Shown: positions 11,887 to 24,057 of the stretch, piece by piece
Numbering within the stretch: position 1 is the stretch's first letter
Layout: every line of letters begins with the position of its first letter
Assembly (NCBI GenBank): GCA_032207245.1
Contig: CM063510.1
Coordinates: forward strand, 158,097,758 to 158,161,757
DNA: 64,000 nt
Direction: 5' to 3'
Origin: Pardosa pseudoannulata
Lineage: Eukaryota; Arthropoda; Arachnida; Araneae; Lycosidae
Position numbers and translations under genes: made by a program
Notes under the pieces: model-generated
The model's input: only the letters and a program-made list of their open reading frames with translations
What the model was told of the DNA's origin: nothing
Databases searched by the model: none

Positions 11887-13620
11887 TTTCTTAAGAGTTT
11901 TTTAATTTTTTAATGGCATAAAACCAATAAAATCTGAAACTGATGAGCATACAAGGAGAGACAAACTTCTGAGAAACCTAAAAATAAAAATTCCAATTAA
12001 TAAAACAAATATTAAATTTGATAAAATATTTTACTGAAAAGAAATGATTGTCATTACATCAAAAGTGGTTTCATGCTTTTAAAAATTTTAATTTTATACA
12101 CATTTTTAATTTTACATATAGGATTTATGATTTTATTTAGCAGTATTGTCCTATTTCATACATTTTATCAGAAAATGTAATGAAATAAATTATTTAACTT
12201 ACTATATAATCTTATGTATATAAAAGAAATATTAATATCTCCCTCCTGAAAGTTAAAATAAACTAAATCTCCTTAAAGCTGATATTAAACAGCTACAAAG
12301 CCATAGGAGTTCAGTGCACAAACTTTAGCTCTAAACAAAAGTGTTCTAGTAAATGACCATCATTTAACTAGAAAAGAGCTTAATTTTTCTTAAATTTGGG
12401 ATATTTTCCAAATTTTATCTGCTATTTAGTTAAAGTACTGTCTGTCAATGAAAAAAATGTTGTAATGGGTATTTCTTAATGGAAAATGAAAAAAAAAATC
12501 ATTCAGGGCTTAAGCAAAAAAAAAAATAATAATAATAAATAAATAAATAAAAAGAGAGATGCAAATACTAGTAAAGACTATAAATAATGATTTAAAAAAA
12601 AAAAAAAAAAAAAAAAAGAATGTCGTTTAAAGTAGAATGCAACATGTAAAAAATCTAATAAAACTTATTCTTTTAAAATAACATATGAAATAAAAGACAA
12701 AATAAACAAGAGTCAATTTTAAATGACTTCATACTTAATTAAAATAATTTTCTACTTAAATGTAAGTTTGCAAAGAAGATAGCAAGAACCCACATATTCT
12801 TGAATAAGCTTAAATTTATTTTAAATCAATCAATTTGTACTAATATTTACGACAACGTCTTAGTAATGTCTTAGTAGATAATTTTGCAATTTTGATATGA
12901 TAGGTGCCTTTAAGTTTTTTTCAAACTTTTTTTAGAAAAACACTTTTAGCCAATGAGTCATAATTATAATGGCAGATAGTAATACGATAACTTTAATACG
13001 AAATAAAGGCAGTGAAGAATATCTTGTTTAAGGCACGCAAATGTATTAAGTCAGCCTTGTCTGTAATATAAACAGGAAATAAAACATTGCAACAACGTCG
13101 TATGGTACAATATTGAAACCTCGCCAAAATTAGTAACATTCAATATTATCTAAGAGCAATCTGATACGATGTATCTTATCTCAATGTACATGCGCTTACA
13201 AACTGTATACAATGAATTAAAAAAAATGTAAACCACCTTTCACTAATATGAAATTGCAGTATGTTTACGATATAAGGAAAACTAAAGCAGAGTGTTCACT
13301 CACCAGATGCATACGCATTTAATTCATACAATTATTAGTAGGCATAATTTGAAAATACAATTATGACAAGATATATAGAATAAGCATTTTAAAGTGTGAA
13401 ACGATTAATATGAAGCACATGTTACAGTAAACAACAAAACAAATTCGAAAGTATTGCTCCCCGTATTTGACTAGTTTATAGTTTTATAAATTTCGATTAC
13501 TTTCGATTTAAGTGTATCGAAAACCCATTATCAATATCTTCATGCCATTTGAAAAGTTTCACCGCTCAGTTTTATTAATTAAAAAAAATTCTCCATACCT
13601 TATCTCAATTAAGTATAACA
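11887..13620. other. COQ2 upstream region
   Basis: No other coding region is seen. A minus-strand acceptor lies at about 11979 and a strong minus-strand donor, CATCTG|GTGAGTG, at 13303, so this stretch may contain a 5' intron and a non-coding first exon of COQ2. That is inference. A poly-A run lies at 12593-12617. Confidence 0.4.
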
Positions 13621-14064
13621 GTAAATGTATAAAATTATTTTGAAAATCCGATTACAAACTACATTAAATCGTAGCATTCAGTTTGCCCATTTTCCATACG
13701 TGATCACTGAGCCATTGTTATTTCTCACAATTCCCTGTATCATAGACTGCAGCAAGCTCTCCAGTCTGTTTGTTTCGGTTATTTTGTATGAAGTTGTCAA
13801 TAATTTTCACGTAAGTAGTAATAAATTTTTATCGTTACTCTAAGTGTTTTTTTATGGATAATATCTAAAAAATGATATAAATGAACAAATTTAAGACATT
13901 TTTAATGTTTTTTGGAGTAGATGTAGTTTATGCTCTTATTATATTTCTTCTCTTATTTACCGAATGCAGAATTCAAGAACTTTTAAACTTATGAGATACA
14001 TTAAGAAATTATGCCATTTTCATCTTTAGCTTGACATTAATGTTTTCCATATTATATAAGACAA

Positions 14065-14067
<3 letters not shown>

Positions 14068-14142
<75 letters not shown>
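14068..14142. repeat. Composite (TA)n(TG)n microsatellite
   Basis: A TA tract changes directly into a TG tract of about 20 repeats, a common product of mutation within a dinucleotide array. Confidence 0.95.
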
Positions 14143-14143
<1 letters not shown>

Positions 14144-14980
14144 TATGTAATATTCATTATTATAGAATGAGTACTACATAAAGAACTTATAAAATTGAAT
14201 TTGTAATATTAATTCCATTGCATACCTAACGATTTTTTTTTTCTTTTTCTTTCAAATTTTGCCCCTTGATAATAGTTTTAGAAATTTGGAATTATTTACC
14301 AATATTTTGAGTAACAAAGGAATAATTTAGATATTTTTCCTTTAATTATCATATTTTAGATCTCGTACATAATTACTTTGAAAAGTGTTTGCATAAGCGA
14401 TATTGGTTTTAAGTTTGCATCAAGAGTAAAGTTTTTGAAAGTGTACACTTATCTTATATTTTTATTAATTTGATTTCAATTGTGAGTTTAATTTTCTTCT
14501 AGTAATTTTGCTTAATATATTGTAATATTTTTTTCTTCTCAGATGTATGTTTTAATAGTTGACAGATAATTGATAATGTTGTTCAGTTTCAAGAGGTACT
14601 TCTTCCAAACCATGAAGTTTGTGTTAGCTATAAAATATTGATATATATTTTTTTAAATAGCTTTTATATTATTTGATACAGTTTACTGTAATTTTGCTGC
14701 TTGTTTCCACATATTGTATGAATAAAATATTAAATGTGGTTTTAAAAATATCTTCAATATTATTTGCAACAGACCAAACATTTTTATTAAAGCCTAAGTC
14801 TACCCAATCATAAACTTTTAAAGAATAATTTCAATTTTTTTCAATTTGTTGACATAAAGTGATAAAGTTATTAAAAACTAATTTGATCTTTTATATCTCT
14901 AATCACTTTACCTTTTACTAATTTAATGAGGTTTAAATGTTTTACAAAATAAATGCCTGAGAGTCGTCCATAAAACTTTC

Positions 14981-15243
14981 TGGCCTGATAACATTTCAAA
15001 TGAAGAAATTTTAAGCAGGGCAAGATATAGTGAAAAAGAAATTAAATTAAGACGATGGAAATTAACAGGGCACATTTTGAGAATGAGTTACAACAACATA
15101 CCAAGACATTGGCCCCTGAGGGGAAGATCAAACGTGGGCGCCCACATCTAACCTGACGGTGACGGCTCATAATGGAGAAAGATAGGGCTGTGACACCTTC
15201 AATGTTCGTGTTTGAAGAAATAGCGCGAAGAAGAATCACAGAC
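14981..15243 (+). pseudogene. Non-LTR retrotransposon (LINE) polyprotein C-terminus
   Basis: Plus-strand reading gives WPDNISNEEIL, then IKLRRWKLTGHILRM and, after a one-base shift, PEGKIKRGRP, then in-frame stops. This is the R-RW-GH-LRM...PEGKRKRGRP-TWRR signature found after the reverse transcriptase of RTE-like LINEs. Shifts and stops show it is dead. Confidence 0.7.
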
Positions 15244-15257
15244 TTATATAGAAATTG

Positions 15258-15848
15258 AAATCACTTTTATTTTTTGAGTAAATACGGCTATATACAAGGG
15301 GATTATAATCTCCCCAAACATGTCGAACTGCAAAGGATGATTGCCTGCATAATATCCTCACGACGATCACAGTCGAAAGAAAAGAGATTAAATAATCTCA
15401 ATCAGGTGGGGAGGTTTTTCCAGGTTGTAATGCAAACCCAATTTATCCCCCTTTCGGTATCAGAGACTCTGCAACTCCCTATATGAGCGGACTTTACGAA
15501 TCTCCCGAACTTAATCACTAGAAGCCTGGCTCTGGTCAAAAGACGCGAAAACCTCCACGAGGTCAAAGCACCTACGTAAAAAAATGTCGAAAAGCCTCGA
15601 GTCGCAAAATTCTGGGCTTTTTATACCTGGGGGTCAGTTACGGTCCCGCCAACTTTTTTTTTTTTTTTTTTTTTTTTTTTGTTAAGATCCTAGTTACTTG
15701 AGAACTCCAGCTTAGGCTACAGTTAGTTTTTTAGCTGAATCCTCATCCGCTGGCTGTCCCGATTCTGGAAACTCGGTGCAGTCCTCTGGCCTCGTTACCG
15801 CCACCTATCAAGGGGCGTGACGCCTATTAAATCGAACTGTCAACATCT
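15258..15848 (-). mobile_element. LTR-like segment with its own promoter architecture
   Basis: Read on the minus strand, the GC-richer block opens with TGTTGACAG, has a TATA box (GGTATAAAAAGC near 15630), then about 350 bp of unique sequence, then AATAAA near 15266 and a CA end. TG...CA borders, TATA and polyA signal in that order fit a solo LTR. A 21-nt or longer T run interrupts it. No target duplication is visible, so the call is tentative. Confidence 0.4.
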
Positions 15849-16019
15849 CAGACACGGTGTCGCCATGCTATTGTCGATGGTTTGAACCAGGAGGGATTTT
15901 CCGATCAGCTGGTTTTGGCGCGTGCTCTGAACAAAGGGGAGTCTCTCACAGGGCTGAGTCAAGATGGGCGGGCTGTGGTGAAGTAAAATTAGTTGCATTG
16001 AACTGAAGGCTGTGGCAAT

Positions 16020-16078
16020 CTAGATTAAAAGCCTTATGTGCCCTAAGGTACAAAAAGAACTAATGATGATGATGAATT
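16020..16078 (+). mobile_element. Non-LTR element 3' terminus
   Basis: AAGCCTTATGTGCCCTAAGG followed by an (ATG)n tail (AATGATGATGATGAA) is a typical LINE 3' end. It may belong to the same copy as the coding remnant at 14981, split by the LTR-like block. Confidence 0.4.
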
Positions 16079-16786
16079 AAATGAAGTTGCATTTCTTTTA
16101 CATTTTTCTAGGTGTTCACGAATATTTCATACTACAGATGAAATGCCAAGATAATGACTTAAAAAATTAGACTTATAATTTTTACATAACTTACTTTTCA
16201 GGAGAGTAACTGATTTCCTAACAAATCTTTGGAGGAATAATGTATCTTGAAAGAAATTGTAAGTATTTTTACTTCATTATGATTGAGATTTTTCTTTTAT
16301 TTGTTTCTTGAAAGTTAATCTATTTGAAGAATTAAATTCCACTTTTTTGGGCATTACAACATACTCTTTCATTAATTACAAAACTTTTTGCATTTGAAAC
16401 AAATTCCTGATTGCATTAAAAACAATTGTGTTCCTTGAAAATTAATCTATTTGTTAAATAAAGTTCATTGTATTTAGTATTACAACATGTTCCATGAATT
16501 ACAGAACAGTTTACACTAATAATTAAATCCCGAATGAACGTATGATAATTTGGATGTTTGCAAAGGAAGAGTGTTTATACATTTCATGTAGTGTATTTGT
16601 ATAATATAGATGTTAAAATTTATTTTCGGTGTAACTAACGTATTCAATAGAAAAGCTACTGAATATAGGGTTTTCGTAAAAGAAACTTTACAAGGTATTT
16701 ATTTGGAACGAACAGAAAGATGTGTCAAACCTATAGATACTTATGAATTTATGAATATATTATTCATAAATTTACAAGTAACAAGT

Positions 16787-17049
16787 GTGTTTTACGCTGA
16801 CCCATCCGAAGACATACAGAAGCAACTAATGATGACCATGCCGCAACAGTGACCCATAAATAGCTACCAAGCCACCGCTGACCTACGAGAGGCCCGTCAG
16901 GGTCCGATTTTAATGTGATCCAACTCGGTAAGGAGCAAACACTACTGAGGTAATATCGTGACTACCAGGAAGAACGCTAGGAAAAGATCACTCAGGTACC
17001 CCGGGATCATGAACCCCGTACACACCGAAAGGAGGTGTGCCCTTGGGGG
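16787..17049. mobile_element. Unidentified 263-bp GC-rich insert bounded by a 12-bp direct repeat
   Basis: CAAGTAACAAGT occurs exactly at 16775-16786 and 17050-17061, as a target-site duplication would. The DNA between is clearly richer in GC than its surroundings, has no long frame, no terminal inverted repeat, and near its right end a hairpin-capable GCACACCTC/GAGGTGTGC-type motif. No A tail is seen. I do not recognise the family. Confidence 0.55.
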
Positions 17050-17080
17050 CAAGTAACAAGTAAAAATTATTACGTATCAT

Positions 17081-17124
17081 ATTTACAAATTTCACGTTAA
17101 TATATTAACGTGAAATTTGTAAAT
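17081..17124. repeat. Perfect 44-bp palindrome
   Basis: ATTTACAAATTTCACGTTAAT followed directly by its exact reverse complement with no spacer, centred between 17102 and 17103. The next bases outside do not pair. Confidence 0.95.
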
Positions 17125-17289
17125 TTATTCAGTAAACAGAAAAGTCGCAAATTAATAAGGTGCTAATTTTGTTTTAAATATAGAAGCATGGATTAAATGA
17201 GTTCTTCCAAGGGATGAACTTGAAGTTAATTAGAGAGCAATTGTATCTCACTTCGTAAGACTCTCAGATGTTTAAAAGTAATGTTATTG

Positions 17290-17632
17290 TTGCTCATCTC
17301 CTGGTGCAGGAAAGTCTATACCGGATACAGTAGACCCCGTCGTAATATGCGACGGGTCCCAGCTTCACTTTGAGAAAGGGCTGAAGAGTGGCATAACCTT
17401 AAGAATGATTCCTCGTAATTTAGAAGCGAGGACCAAGCAGGAGACCTCCAGACTTGGCCTGCCACCTCCAGAGGTATCGTTGAGAACTTGGATGACAATG
17501 GGACAGCGAATCAATTTTAAGTGAACATTAGCCATTACTGAACGCGGGAGATTTTTCGACGGCTCGAGCCTCGATCACAAAACTCTCCAGCAACGAGATC
17601 GCTGCCTCTACAGACTAAGCTACCACGGCTCA
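17290..17632 (-). mobile_element. tRNA-derived SINE, family 1
   Basis: On the minus strand the head GAGCCGTGGTAGCTTAGTCT (A box) and GTGATCGAGGCTC (B-box position) is followed by the family 1 body (GTTCTCAACGATACCTCTGG, GGTCCTCGCTTCTAAATTAC). It also carries a short inverted repeat, ACCCCGTCG...CGACGGGT, near 17336. Confidence 0.75.
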
Positions 17633-18616
17633 TAACGTGTTTAGTATAAATAAAATAAATATTTATTTACAAATTATTGTAGTAAAATTTAACTAAGAAA
17701 AGTATAACACGACCAAGTGCTAAGAGGCATAGAGGGCAGATAGGTAAATAGTGAACGGAATTATTCGAGAGCTACAAAAATAATATCATCTAGGTAGACG
17801 AATGCAAACTCTAATTCATACAGGACTTCATTTATAAAACGTTGGAACATCAAAACGCATTAGAGAACGAAGGTCATACGTATATGTTTAAAATAAATGG
17901 TGTAATGATAGCTGTATCTAGAACATTGTCCAGATGAACAGGTATCAGATGATAAGGGAGAGTTAGATCAAGTTTTGAAAGATTCTGTTATTTCGAAGGT
18001 ACTGTGAAATATCTTGTAAATGGGATAACGGATATTTATCATTTCATTGCGCAATTGTTCTTAGTTACCGGCAACCGTCGTTGGATTTCGGAGTTATATG
18101 CAGAGGGTTTGACAGATTGGATTTGCTCTGTCGAAAACTACCTTGTTTCATCATCATTAGGGTATCTTATTGAGTAAAAGCTGCTTGGGATTTAGCCTAC
18201 GCGGTCAGGCGAAAACTGGTTGTCCCTTCGTCATAATTCGGCAAATCGGGGTATGTTTCGATTTCACATCGCTCTATTAAAAACACATTATTTTCTTATA
18301 TTTTTGAATTATCCCATAGAATTCGTCTGTGTTGGCTATTAATGTCCCTCCCTACGCCGCTGTATCAACAATGGATCCGTTGATTGTAAGTTTAACGAGG
18401 GAATCGTGGTGACATGGGATTTTCAAATCTATTAAAAGTCCATACTTGTTTAGAAAATTGCATTATATAATTGGTTTGCATAAGTTTACAACTATAAGTG
18501 ACCGCTTCGTACGGCGCTGCTCAGCCCACGTTTGAGCCGGGACTCTAATATTGTTGGTCATTTGCATAACATACTATACTTAGAATTTAAGCTCAATCAT
18601 ATCATTCCTTCTTGGT

Positions 18617-18985
18617 GTTGCGTCGAACGATGGCTGAATGTGTAGGTTTGCTATTATAAAGTTTAATTATTCTAATGTTATTCGAGAACAATGTCAAAAA
18701 GACATGTGGTAGTCATCTCCCACAGAGGGATAAATCTCATTTGTTTTGAGCACCCTCGTGGTCACTTACAATGTTTCCCGCTAGTCACAGACCTTTTAAC
18801 TCCTTTTTATGCATGTTACCGTTGTTGTCACTGTGATACTCGAGTTCGTGGGCTTGAATCCCACTGCAGGTTTGGATGTTGGATGGTCGTAGTTATTTGG
18901 AATCGGCTTTAAGCTTTAAGTTCTAGTCTCATTAGGCCTGTGTAGTAAAATAGTTTACCATAGTGTTCTAAAACGAAACAAACCA
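18617..18985 (+). mobile_element. tRNA-derived SINE, family 2, apparently split by an insertion
   Basis: The 5' piece TCGAACGATGGCTGAATG (18617-18635) and the 3' piece from GTTCGTGGGCTTGAATCC (B box, near 18843) to AACCAAACCG match the intact copy at 60243-60425. About 200 bp of unrelated repeat (18646-18840) sits between them. Confidence 0.6.
18646..18840. repeat. Dispersed repeat, copy 1
   Basis: Matches 19352-19530: both contain TTTAATTATTCT, GAGAACA(A/G)TGTCAAAAA, GTGGTAGTCATCT, GTTTTGAGCA and CTTTTTAACTCC-like blocks in the same order. It is the segment that splits the family 2 SINE. Confidence 0.65.
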
Positions 18986-19351
18986 AACCGACATTCTTGG
19001 TGGTAAAATTTTCAAAAACAGGAGTTTCTAAGATTATACACAGAAACATCATACACTATATTTAAACTACATATGTAATAAATTAAACACGACTAATTGT
19101 TTTATTATTGCTGTTGAAGCCCGATGAAAATAAATATTTCGTTTTGATGCCGAATTTTAATTGGTTTTGGATACTTTTTAAATATCTAACATAGTCTAAA
19201 AAATGTTTGATACTTGTTTACCTACACAAGTCACCATCTCAAGTATTCTAAGAACAGTACTTTCGAAATTATTTTGATGTGCTTAATTAATGAAAATTTG
19301 TTCAAGTTCAGAATTAACGTGACAAATAAAGGGTTAATGTAATTTAGTTTA

Positions 19352-19530
19352 GTATTTTGCTATTATGAAGTTTAATTATTCTGCTAATGTTGGAGAACAG
19401 TGTCAAAAACACAAGTGGTAGTCATCTGCCAAGTCTTTTAGCCCTTGTTTTGAGCATAAACGTGATCACTACAGACTTTTTAACTCCAAATTTTTAATTT
19501 ACACTTGTTGCCATTTGTTGATAGTGAGAT
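19352..19530. repeat. Dispersed repeat, copy 2
   Basis: Second copy of the repeat at 18646-18840, in the same orientation and about 700 bp away, directly followed by a family 1 SINE. Several small deletions separate the copies. Confidence 0.65.
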
Positions 19531-19537
19531 AAAGAAC

Positions 19538-19830
19538 GAATCGTGGTAGCTCCGTCTGCAGAGGCGTCGATCTCGTAACTGGAGTATTGTCAGCTCGACG
19601 CTGGAGGCTGTCGAAGATTCGCGGTGTTTATTAAGTCTGGGGAACAAAAAATAAGTTTGTGTTCGGAATGTCCCCAAGGTCCCAAATAACACGTCTTAAA
19701 ATGACAAACCAAGCCTTGGGATCTTCTGCTTAGTCCCTGCTTCTAAATTACGAGGGTCCACTTTGTGTGTGTTGACCTACCTTATGGAGTAATGTAGGCC
19801 TCTTATATAGTGTTCCCATAACAAAATGGC
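19538..19830 (+). mobile_element. tRNA-derived SINE, family 1
   Basis: Head CGTGGTAGCTCCGTCTGCAG with GAGGCTGTCGAAGATTC at the B-box position, then the shared body (AATGTCCCCAAGGTCCC, CTTCTGCTTAGTCCCTGCTT, GGAGTAATGTAGGCCTC). Plus orientation. Confidence 0.75.
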
Positions 19831-20358
19831 ATGCAAATATTTGCGGCTTAGTAGTGGCAAATGCTATAAAAGCAAGTACTTCTACATTTAAAATAAAAAT
19901 TATAATAAACAATGAATTTAAAGATATTAACTATCGTATATTTGAGTTATTTCTTTTAAGATTTACACGTGGAGTATATTGAGTTATATAATGTTCACAG
20001 TTCAAATTTACATAATTATTTTGAATAGATTAATGTATGATTTCATGTTTTACGCGGTATCCAAGTTTAATACTATAATGAAGAAAAGTGTTAGTAGCAT
20101 AACAGATCACCTTTGTAATAATATCGTATGAAAGAAGAGAAATTTTGTCTTAAATCTGAAGTTATTAAAATACCTTTTGAGGTATACATTGTGACATACT
20201 GTGAAATGTAAGAGAAATTTCAATAGTTGATAACAAGTTTTTGCCTTTAAACGTAAACTGAAAAACGATATCATATGCAAATATCAATTCACTTAAATTG
20301 CAATAGTTAATATCTTATTTTAATTGTACTATTGCTTATTATATTTTGGCATTATTTA

Positions 20359-20560
20359 CACTTAAGAGCCAAAACATTATGACCACCTGTCAATAACGAG
20401 TTGGCCCACCTTTGCCGCACATCACAGCTTCAACCCGCCTTGGCATGGATGCCACAAGTTCTTGGTAGATGGCCGGAGACAGATTGTACCAGATGTTTAA
20501 GCAACGGTTACGCAAATCCGAGATATTGCGAATTGGTGGTCTTTGAACTCGGATCTGCTA
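20359..20560 (+). mobile_element. Tc1/mariner terminal fragment
   Basis: Begins TA|CACTTAAGAGCC, the same kind of terminus as the Tc1 element at 42232-43420 (CACTAAAGAGTC on its other end), and continues with AACATTATGACCACCTG and GGCATGGATGCCAC. No transposase domain or second terminus is seen. Confidence 0.5.
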
Positions 20561-20699
20561 TGTTTTGGGTCTTTATTGTATATATTAAATTAAACATTAA
20601 TATATTTTTTGTAGTAGTGCAATTTAGTCATAAAATGTGAATTGAACTTAAAGGTTTCCATCTTGGATTGATCTGTTAAAATGGATTTTTGTTGGATTT

Positions 20700-21053
20700 T
20701 GGATATTATAATAATTATTAATGTGGGGGCACGGACTTTTATAGTATCCGCTATTACCAAGCCGCAGAGATTTGTACGCCATTTAGGCAATCAACATTAC
20801 TCCCTAAACAACACAAAGAAACAAGGTGATCATCATTACCTAGAAGCAGGAACCAGGCAGAAGACTTCCAGATTGGCCTCCCACTTCCAGAAGTATGTTT
20901 GGGAACTTTGAGAACATTGTGACCACTTTCAAAATCATTTTATGTAGCCCAGCCACTACTACAAATACGGCGGATCTTTGGCCATCTCGAGCCTCGAACG
21001 TACAACCATCCAGTTATGATATTGACGCCTTTGCCAACTGAGCTACCGCGGTT
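20700..21053 (-). mobile_element. tRNA-derived SINE, family 1 (best preserved copy)
   Basis: Minus strand begins CCGCGGTAGCTCAGTTGG, a textbook A box, with GTTCGAGGCTC at the B-box position. It continues into the family body (AAAGTTCCCAAACATAC, CTTCTGCCTGGTTCCTGCTT) and ends in an ATTATTATAAT tail. The anticodon region is not tRNA-like, so it is not a working tRNA. Confidence 0.8.
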
Positions 21054-21059
21054 TCGGGT

Positions 21060-22560
21060 TATGGATAAAATATCCTGACTATACAACAGTGATGTGTTCT
21101 ATTTTTCATCCATCACTCGATAATGAATTTGTTGAGATTCCTTTCCAAAAATGTGTTACTTCAACTTTCAATTTAATAACAGAAACTGCATATTAGTTTT
21201 TAAAGATAATTTTTTATTATCGAATTTTAGAATTATATACTGTTGTGTTTTGCAGGAATGCTATCCTTCAGAAAGACGATTTTTCCTTTTTTTTTTTCAG
21301 GATATTCATCTGAAATAAAACGTTACATTAATGAACGTCCTCGCTGTTCTCAGTGAGATACTGACGGAGAAGCTAAGTGTTTCAGGCGTCCTTCTCGTTT
21401 CGACCCTTGCTGAATAGGTCCGGTATGTCCCTACCATTCTCCTGAGTGAGGGAATTTGATAGCTGGAGTGTTTGTTATCTCAGCGCAATTAGGATTACGT
21501 TAAAGGAGGGACATAAGAAAGTATCGGCGTCAGCAGAGGCTGACTGCACTATTTTTTTAGTGGTTTGGTTCCTGCATGCCATCTTCCTCGACTCTATGGC
21601 ACCAACTTTGTAGAAATAATCTAATCAAGAACAAATATTACATAGACTTGGACAGATTGTTAAAACAACAAATAGGCATCTAATGATGTTAATTTTAAAA
21701 GTTAAATTTTAAAATAACTTGTCGTTAATGTTAAGTCTTCTCTCTGTACATGTTTATTTTATTTAAGTATCGATATTTTCTCAACAGTCTTGGTTCATTC
21801 CTTAGCATGTGTTGTGGTGTGGGATTGCGTTTTCATTCCTTTATTAACTATTCTCAAAACATGGTATAATATTATCTTAATAAGTAACTAAACTATGTTT
21901 CTTAATTTTAATCACACTTCGTGATGGAAAAAGAACCTCATTTCAGAACGCATTAATTTCTGTTTCTCTGGGACAAAATCCTTAATTTGCAGTTTTTCCA
22001 TATTTAACTGTGCTTTTCAACAGAGTTTGGTGACTAATTTTTTACCAGCAAGTGTTTTCAGATAATACAAAAACGCTCAACTCATTTCATTGATTCATTG
22101 ATTTTCTGGAGAAGAAAATGAACAAAATGCATCAAGAAACTGAATCTTTCATTTATTACAAATGGATTTTTTTTACAAACAGTGGAGATACATAGTTGTA
22201 CCCTATACAAAAAAATTACAGGTAAAATAAAGCACAAAGAATCCAAGAATATATTACATAGACAGGAAAAAAAAGCTCTTTAAAACAGGACAAAATGAGG
22301 TGAACAAGGGGGGCGAAAACAGGAATGGATGGAAGCAACTGTGTAAAGAAACCTTCATATAATTTTCATTCTAATATGACCAGCCACCTACCGTAATCGG
22401 GCAATTTCTTCATATCATGGCGGTGTATTTGTATATTTTTGACATAGATCAACATTCCTCAACCTCTGTCATTAGCAACATTATTTTAGGATTTAAAATT
22501 AACATGTTACCTACAAAGTACACGTGTATACAATTTTCCTATGTAACAAACAAAACAAAA
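21060..22560. other. Intergenic stretch, no gene identified
   Basis: 21300-21620 is less AT-rich than its flanks and follows a T-run ending in CAG, but no frame with a domain is seen. Around 22140-22400 the minus strand has AATAAA near 22150; it could be a distal 3' untranslated region of the 24058-34092 gene, which I cannot verify. Confidence 0.4.
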
Positions 22561-22587
22561 TAACTCAAATAAATTAAACAGAATTAC

Positions 22588-23090
22588 ATATTTTATTGGT
22601 TTCTAAATTAAATCAAGCAAATTAAAGTAAAATACACACATTAGTAAATTATAAAGGGTAAATTAAAATTTATGTATTTAATTATAAGTAAGTAGCTTTT
22701 TGAGCTTTAACAAGTTCTGTTTCAGTAAATTTTTTCTTGTAGCACATTGGTACTAATTCAAATATTTATATTTTTCTATCATCAGGGATTCTAGAATTTG
22801 TCTACTCAAATTTGACCTAAATTCACTTTGTTTTTTCCACACAGTATTGAAAAGTCTTTCACATGAAGCATTACTGTTTAGAAAGAGTAATATATTCAGC
22901 ATTATTTTTTTTTTGCAAGACATTGTATTAGATTGTTGAATTGTGATCTTTTAGTTGTTCAAAATGTTATTTGTTATTTTAATTTTATTGTTGTTTTTAG
23001 TTTTTATTTGTTTGAAATCTGAGGGGTTTCCAGAGTTATCAGATTCTCTCCGGAGCAACTTCTGAGAATCCGGAGTAGTCTAGATGTCTA
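22588..23090 (-). pseudogene. hAT transposase C-terminal remnant
   Basis: Minus strand 22881-22753 reads LNSNASCERLFNTVWKKQ and SEFRSNLSRQILESLMIEKY, then a stop. The pattern N-A-x-C-E-R-x-F...K-x-E-x-R-x-x-L is the hAT dimerisation domain. Upstream codons are degraded. The same repeat occurs at 3636-4040. Confidence 0.7.
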
Positions 23091-23657
23091 ATAGATTGCT
23101 CTACAAAATGGTGCTATTGCCTGTTCATTAAATTTATTTCTCCACTTTAGTAATCATGAATCAGTTTGTGAAACCAATTCATCCTGGCACATGTTTCAAA
23201 TTCAGTATGTGATACTACCACTAAATTTGACAGATATATACATGTGTCCATATCATACTTCCACACGTACGTGTTAAAAAAGCAGAAGATTCTGTTTAGG
23301 ACTCTTTTTACCGTTGAAGAATGCGTGGATTTCTCGTGTGATAGAGAAAATTTTTCAAACAATTAAAAGCCTTATTACAAGTCAGCCTGGACTAAAATAA
23401 ATTAGTTGAAAGTTTTATGCTGTAACACATGAAATCTGCTCACACTTCACCAGTATTAGGATACAAAAACTAACACGTGCATTGTTGACGTGTGATAAGG
23501 TCTTTGGACCATTATAACTTGGTGTAAGAACACGTGCCAGACTTTGGAAGCATAATTTTAACGATTTTTGAAAAGGGCTCAGTTGAAAATGGGATGCTTT
23601 TTGCCCCATTTTGTAAAATTCCGGGGAAAAAAAAGATTGAACTCAGAAAGGCTGTGT

Positions 23658-23663
23658 TTTATT
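23658..23663 (-). promoter_or_regulatory. Candidate polyadenylation signal of the giant-ORF gene
   Basis: Minus-strand AATAAA about 400 bp after the stop codon of the 24058-34092 reading frame. It is the nearest good hexamer that I noticed, but others may be used. Confidence 0.3.
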
Positions 23664-24057
23664 TTCTACTGTAGGTAAATATGTTTTAAATAAACAGAAA
23701 ACTTTTGGACGAATGGTAGGAAAAATGAAAGAAAAAATAGCGACGCGACAAATTGAAAATTATGAAAACGAAATACAAGAATATTTAATGAAAGTTCTAT
23801 ACTAAATATATGAACACTTTTTTAGGGGGAAAAATAGGACACCCTGTTAAGGCAAACGAAGAAATAAATTTTGATCACCTCACCCTCGTCACACACACTC
23901 TAGATGATTCTTCTGTCCCCGATTCGAACGTTTTCCGGCTCAAATTTTTTCTCTCCCAGGAACAATAAAACTTCGTGTGCGCTTAAGAATTCACCCTGAG
24001 ATTTACATTTGGTTTTGAATGACGATATACTTTAGGTGCTCAGTTAGGAGTGCTACT

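Noticed and set aside
16610..16852. 80-codon plus-strand frame
   Set aside because: It crosses the left border of the 263-bp insert and the flanking direct repeat, so it joins two unrelated sequences.
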